In this document: in pieces, positions 60,014 through 64,000 of the stretch
Position numbering within the stretch: the first letter of the stretch is position 1
How the letters are laid out: each line of letters begins with the position of its first letter
Origin: Amphiura filiformis
Taxonomy: Eukaryota; Echinodermata; Ophiuroidea; Amphilepidida; Amphiuridae
Direction of reading: 5' to 3'
Assembly (NCBI RefSeq): GCF_039555335.1
Contig: NC_092636.1
Location: 3,033,464 to 3,097,463 of the forward strand
DNA: 64,000 nucleotides
Notes under the pieces: model-generated
What the model was told of the DNA's origin: nothing
The model's input: the letters and a program-made list of their open reading frames with translations, nothing else
Databases searched by the model: none
Program-made: the position numbers and the translations under genes

Positions 60014-60304
60014 CTTGATCAATATCATAGACGTATTGTCTCCAAGTTCCACCACAAAACTGGTCAGGGTTACCCTTGCATGGGGTATTACATTCTTCTT
60101 CAGGCGCTGATCCATATCTTTTGTAGTCATCGGTAAGTGATCCACAAAAACATTCTTGGCCAAATTGAACAGCGGCGTATGCCATTTGATGTGATTTGCA
60201 ATGGTTCAGGCACTTCTGAATTGTCATAGTGTCGTCATTCATGAGCTCAAACCGTGGAAGAGCTCTAGTTTGTTTGTCTACATAACAGCCTAGAGGATCT
60301 GCAT
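60014..60304 (-). CDS. WSC domain exon of a secreted or surface protein
   Basis: The minus-strand exon follows TTTTTTCACACAG and ends at CAAG then GTTTGT. Its length is 291 nt (97 codons), phase 1 at both ends, so it can be added or skipped without frame change. It reads PLGCYVDKQTRALP at the start, then KCLNHCKSHQ, QFGQECFCGS, ECNTPCKG and QFCGGTWRQYVYD: eight cysteines with the WSC spacing and the closing CGG. WSC domains bind carbohydrate or sit on extracellular sensors and enzymes. The C8 and TIL exons lie downstream on the same strand with compatible phase-1 acceptors, so one modular extracellular gene is likely, but joining across about 6 kb of intron is inferred. No signal peptide or transmembrane segment is in view. 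Confidence 0.85.
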
Positions 60305-60779
60305 CTGTGTGAAAAAATAATAATATGACTTTATGAATTATTTAAGTTTTTTAAAAACTATGTGTGTTGAAGGAGACAAATAACATTATATATTTTAAAA
60401 CAACATTCCTTACTCTCCGTTACTTCGTGTAAGACGTGTCTGTACTGCCCCTGAAATTCGTCACTAACGTGACCATCGGCATCCTACAGTTACTGATGCT
60501 GCTATTCGTCGCACAGCCAACATGTCGCAAGACTCAGCTCTGCAACCTACCTCCCCATCAGCTTGTATTCGCGTCCAATTTGTGTTGACTTTCCATAAAT
60601 CAATACCATGTTCACAAATGTTATCAAGAGTAACTTCAACATCAAGCCGATCAGTCCACCAGAGCCATTTTACAGAGCCACCACTGTGCGCTTATCGTCG
60701 TGATACTAATATCCGTGATATCACATTGTACACTCGACTATTTTTTATATGTCTAAACTATGCAAGGCATTAACAGCTG
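60305..60779. other. Upstream intron or flank of WSC exon
   Basis: Minus strand 60704-60469 holds a stop-free stretch of about 78 codons with WLWWTDRLDVEV and CEHGIDLWKVNTNW. I do not recognise it and splice signals are weak, so it is not called as an exon. Confidence 0.35.
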
Positions 60780-61075
60780 CTATCGGTATGATAGCGCTGA
60801 TGGGTTGGCGCCAAGATAGTTGTTAACCCCCCGTTTGAAGCTCAGCCGATTCTGGTTAGAGATAATTGGACCAGGTAGAGCATTCCAAAGGTGAGCTGAG
60901 GATGGAAGGAATGACCTCTGGTGGCTGACCAGGTTGGATCTTGAGATTTTGACAGCTTGGTCGTGGGATCTGACAGAACGCCGCAGACGAGGATCAATAA
61001 ACTCTGATTCCCCCCTCTGGTTCTACAAGAGACCACGTTGTAACACCTGTCCTCATATTTTATAACATCTCTGAA
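60780..61075 (-). pseudogene. C-terminal tail of a non-LTR retrotransposon reverse transcriptase
   Basis: On the minus strand one frame reads RLRRSVRSHD, SRSNLVSHQRSFLPSSA, HLWNALPGPI and LSFKRGVNNYLG. The 'FLPSxxxLWNxLP...FKxxxxxYL' pattern is the standard C-terminal end of CR1/jockey-like LINE proteins. Upstream codons (CYNVVSCRTRGGNQS) are in another frame, so the copy is frameshifted and 5'-truncated. Confidence 0.75.
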
Positions 61076-61345
61076 CTCTATTATAAGCCAAGCCTAACAA
61101 TCATCGCCTCCAGATTCTATTACTGACGCTAACACTACGGTCACGTCACGTCACGTCACGATCACTTCACGTTCACTTTTATTTCGCGTTAGTGACTACG
61201 AAAGTTTCATACTGTTGATAATTATATTTAGTTATAGAGTTTATACCAGCCTTCAAAAGTTATGATAATTACCTTTTCAATCTATAGGTGAAGCGTAAAT
61301 TAAGTTTTGAACCTGAATTAAGAGACGGATCAGGAGGCACCTTGA

Positions 61346-61940
61346 CTAAAATGCGATGTTTATGTTGTGACACAGCATCGAGAGAGTAAAGACGATAAAT
61401 AGCACACCAAAAATTCTCCATTGTGTTTTGACCCCATACTCTAAAAATTCTTTTATCTGTATCGTAAGAGGAATCAAAATATCATTAAAAAGAGTCATGT
61501 TCATAAAATTTAGTTTCCAAAAAATAAGCCAATCTTCATGAACTTGAGAATGAACCTTAATTTCCAATCTCTTCCATGTACTAACATAATCTGGATCAAG
61601 AATTTTTTTTGAATTTATTTTGCCCAAACCAATTTTGAGCTTGAGAAAATGTATCCACATCAATCATGTGAAGGCCAGTGTATTTAGTGTTTTTAGACAA
61701 ACCGATAATTTGCTTTCTGCATAGAGGTTGACACCACGCATGCTCAATACAATTAGTAAACAACCAGCTTGATTTATTAATTATATTGAGCATGCGTGTT
61801 GAGAAATTCGTTCGTTTGGGGGCGTTTTGATAAAATTCCTTTAAAAGGAAAGACTGGAGGGAAAGCTTAAAGGCCCATATAAAAATAACAGATGTGAAAA
61901 TAGGAGTATAATCTGACCAGTAGATACCAGTTGTAGTCAT
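61346..61940 (-). pseudogene. L1/Tx1-like LINE C-terminal fragment
   Basis: The minus strand reads KNTKYTGLHMIDVDTFSQAQ, then in a shifted frame DPDYVSTWKRLEI. This matches the 'GGLxMIDxxxFxxAxKxxW' block that follows the reverse transcriptase in L1/Tx1-type elements. The segment is split over two frames near 61600-61660, so it is a decayed fragment. Confidence 0.55.
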
Positions 61941-62219
61941 ACGAATTCATGGCATATTAGATGGCCTAGGGGAAAGTTGGCCCATATTTGCAAGACTATC
62001 CTTGCCTTCAAGGTGAAACAAACCTACTCATGTAATACCCTCTGGCCATGGGCTGGCCTGGTGTCAGATCCTACCCAGGGAAAGATGACATTCCAAAATT
62101 GGCCTTTAAGCAATAAATATACGTCACTTATACGTCAATTTGAAAATATCAGTTATTGATCAAATTCCTTTATAAAGGGACGTGTCTGTCATATTTATTT
62201 TGGATCTTTGGTTCTCAAG
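61941..62219. other. Intergenic stretch, nothing recognised
   Basis: Short gap between the LINE relic and the tandem repeats. Confidence 0.4.
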
Positions 62220-62400
62220 TGCCAAGGTGCTCAGAAGGTGAAGGTGTGTCGGGATAGGTCATGGGGTGTCATGGTTGGTCAAGAGGTGTCATTGAAAGTA
62301 AGTGGATGCCATGGTGGGTCAAGGGTTTCATGGCTGGTTAGGGGTGTTATACTGGGTCAATCTATAGTTCTTTTTGACGTCGGTGGTCAAGGCCTAATAT
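62220..62400. repeat. Degenerate GGTCA/GGTGTCATGG minisatellite
   Basis: Words such as GGTCATGGGGTGTCATGG, TTGGTCAAGAGGTGTCAT, ATGGTGGGTCAAGG and CATGGCTGGTTAGGGG repeat with a period of about 20-27 bp. Confidence 0.7.
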
Positions 62401-62404
62401 CATT

Positions 62405-63735
62405 GGTTAAAGAGATATAGGCACTTTTTGTACTTTGTACTTTTTCCTCTGGTCTTAAGGAACAAAAAAAAAACCTGCGGTCGCATATCTGTAGGATCGT
62501 TGGTTAATGAGATATAGTCACTTTTGTACTTTGTGCACTTAACCCTCTATCTTTTAACCAAATATCCCAGAGAGTTGTGATATATCATGTATATGTCAAA
62601 CTCGTCTGGTCATAAGGAACAAAAAAGTCGGCGGTCGCGTATCTGTACGATCATTGGTTAATGAGATATAGTCACTTATTGTACTTTGTGCACTTAACTA
62701 TGTATCTTTTTAATCAAATATCCTACAGAGTCGTGCAATGGGTCAAACTTTTCTGCTGGTCATAAGGAACACAAAAGTCAGCGGTCGCATATCTGTAGGA
62801 TCATTGGTTAATGAGATATAGTCATTTATTGTACTTTGTGCACTTAACTCTGTATCTTTTTAATCAAATAGCCTACAGCGTCGTGCAATGTGTCAAACTT
62901 TTCCTCTGGTCATAAGTCAGTGGTCGCATATCTGTATGATGATTGGTTAATGAGATATAGTCATTTATTGTACTTTGTGCACTTAACTCTGTATCTTTTT
63001 AATCAAATAGCCTACAGCGTCGTGCAATGTGTCAAACTTTTCCTCTGGTCATAAGTCAGTGGTCGCATATCTGTATGATCATTGGTTAATGAGATATAGT
63101 CATTTTTTCTACTTTGTGCACTTAACCCTCTATCTTTTTAACCAAATATCCTAGAGAGTCGTGCGATATGTCGAACTTTTCCTCCGGTCGTAACGAACAA
63201 AAAGGTCAGTGGTCACATATCTGTAGGATCATTGGTTAATGAGATATAGTCACTTTTGTACTTTGTGCACTTAACCCTCTATCTTTTTAACCAAATATCC
63301 CAGAGAGTTGTGATATATCATGTATATGTCAAACTTCTCGTCTGGTCATAAGGAACAAAAAAAGTCGGCGGTCGCGTATCTGTACGATCATTGGTTAATG
63401 AGATATAGTCACTTATTGTACTTTGTGCACTTAACTCTGTATCTTTTTAATCAAATATCCTACAGAGTCGTGCAATGGGTCAAACTTTTCTGCTGGTCAT
63501 AAGGAACACAAAAGTCAGCGGTCGCATATCTGTAGGATCATTGGTTAATGAGATATAGTCATTTATTGTACTTTGTGCACTTAACTCTGTATCTTTTTAA
63601 TCAAATAGCCTACAGCGTCGTGGTCTGGTCATAAGTCAGTGGTCGCATATCTGTATGATGATTGGTTAATGAGATATAGTCATTTTTTCTACTTTGTGCA
63701 CTTAACCCTCTATCTTTTTAACCAAATATCCCAAA
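62405..63735. repeat. ~150-bp satellite with a five-monomer higher-order repeat
   Basis: Around ten monomers share CATATCTGTAGGATCATTGG, TTAATGAGATATAGTCA, GTACTTTGTGCACTTAAC and ATCTTTTTAATCAAATA. The anchor GAGATATAGTCA occurs near 62509, 62663, 62813, 62952, 63091, 63241, 63400, 63550 and 63671, i.e. steps of about 121-159 bp. Monomers at 62509, 62663 and 62813 reappear with the same private variants about 735 bp later at 63241, 63400 and 63550. Confidence 0.9.
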
Positions 63736-64000
63736 TATGTACGTATCTTGTATTATAATACGGATCTGCCTGTTTAGTCCTATGTGTGGGTGTTGGTGAC
63801 AATATAAATCTCAGGTGCTATCTCTGAACAAATTCTGAGCCCGGAAGCTGCTTTATATGATGAGAAACGACCGGCCCTCTGTTTTAACATTTGGGGCCCT
63901 GGGGCCCATTATATTTGACTTATGAGGTCATTTACATATGTTGAAGTATAATTATCTAGTGCTATCAGGCGACTCAAGCTGGGCTCTGTAGCTGCTTTAT
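63736..64000. other. Sequence after the satellite, nothing recognised
   Basis: No gene or repeat is evident before the window ends. Confidence 0.4.

Overview
The window is eukaryotic, invertebrate animal DNA: AT-rich, with intron-bearing genes, GT-AG splice sites, animal extracellular domains (WSC, C8, TIL) and many dispersed transposon families. The recurring word 'aggcctat' and the mix of RTE-like, L1/Tx1-like, mariner-like and hAT-like relics remind me of marine deuterostome genomes, echinoderms in particular. That placement is a judgement from memory, not a demonstrated identification. There is one assembly gap of 200 N at 31333-31532.

Left part (1-13.9 kb): no gene recognised. It holds simple repeats, a GC-rich patch, telomere-like words and several foldback elements.

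Main gene (+ strand, 13.9-23.0 kb): a 95-nt exon (13920-14014) with clean splice signals joins in phase to a giant terminal exon (15506-23033). Together they encode a protein of about 2,540 residues that is acidic, Ser/Pro-rich and mostly low-complexity, and that I cannot assign to a known family. It carries four degenerate ~100-residue repeats, four 'F-x5-P' hydrophobic strands, two clusters of W-P-x-P-P motifs, many 'TDI-x-DP' motifs, basic NLS-like patches, a C-terminal helical block and a PDZ-ligand-like end. The reading frame changes four times inside the exon; the switch points I could inspect lie at or near short A runs or need a single base, so assembly indels are the simplest explanation.

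Middle (23-52 kb): gene-poor and packed with mobile elements. These are a hAT-like MITE with a perfect 8-bp target duplication (24404-24892), TA-flanked mariner-type elements (26866-27654, 39426-40420), long palindromes (28024-28684, 29213-30012, 37765-38747), an unusual element with subterminal repeat arrays (32027-33355), and a decayed RTE-like retrotransposon on the minus strand (44490-46840).

Right part (51-61 kb, minus strand): three exons of secreted-protein type, in transcription order WSC (60304-60014), C8 (54070-53857) and TIL (52993-52798). Their acceptors are all phase 1, which suits one modular extracellular gene running off both ends of the visible exon set. A 28-bp G-rich minisatellite (51661-52762) begins about 35 bp after the TIL splice donor. 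Two internally deleted mariner elements lie in the introns. The C8 exon lacks two single bases relative to the family frame. Beyond 60.7 kb are two LINE reverse-transcriptase tails and a ~150-bp satellite organised as a five-monomer higher-order repeat (62405-63735).
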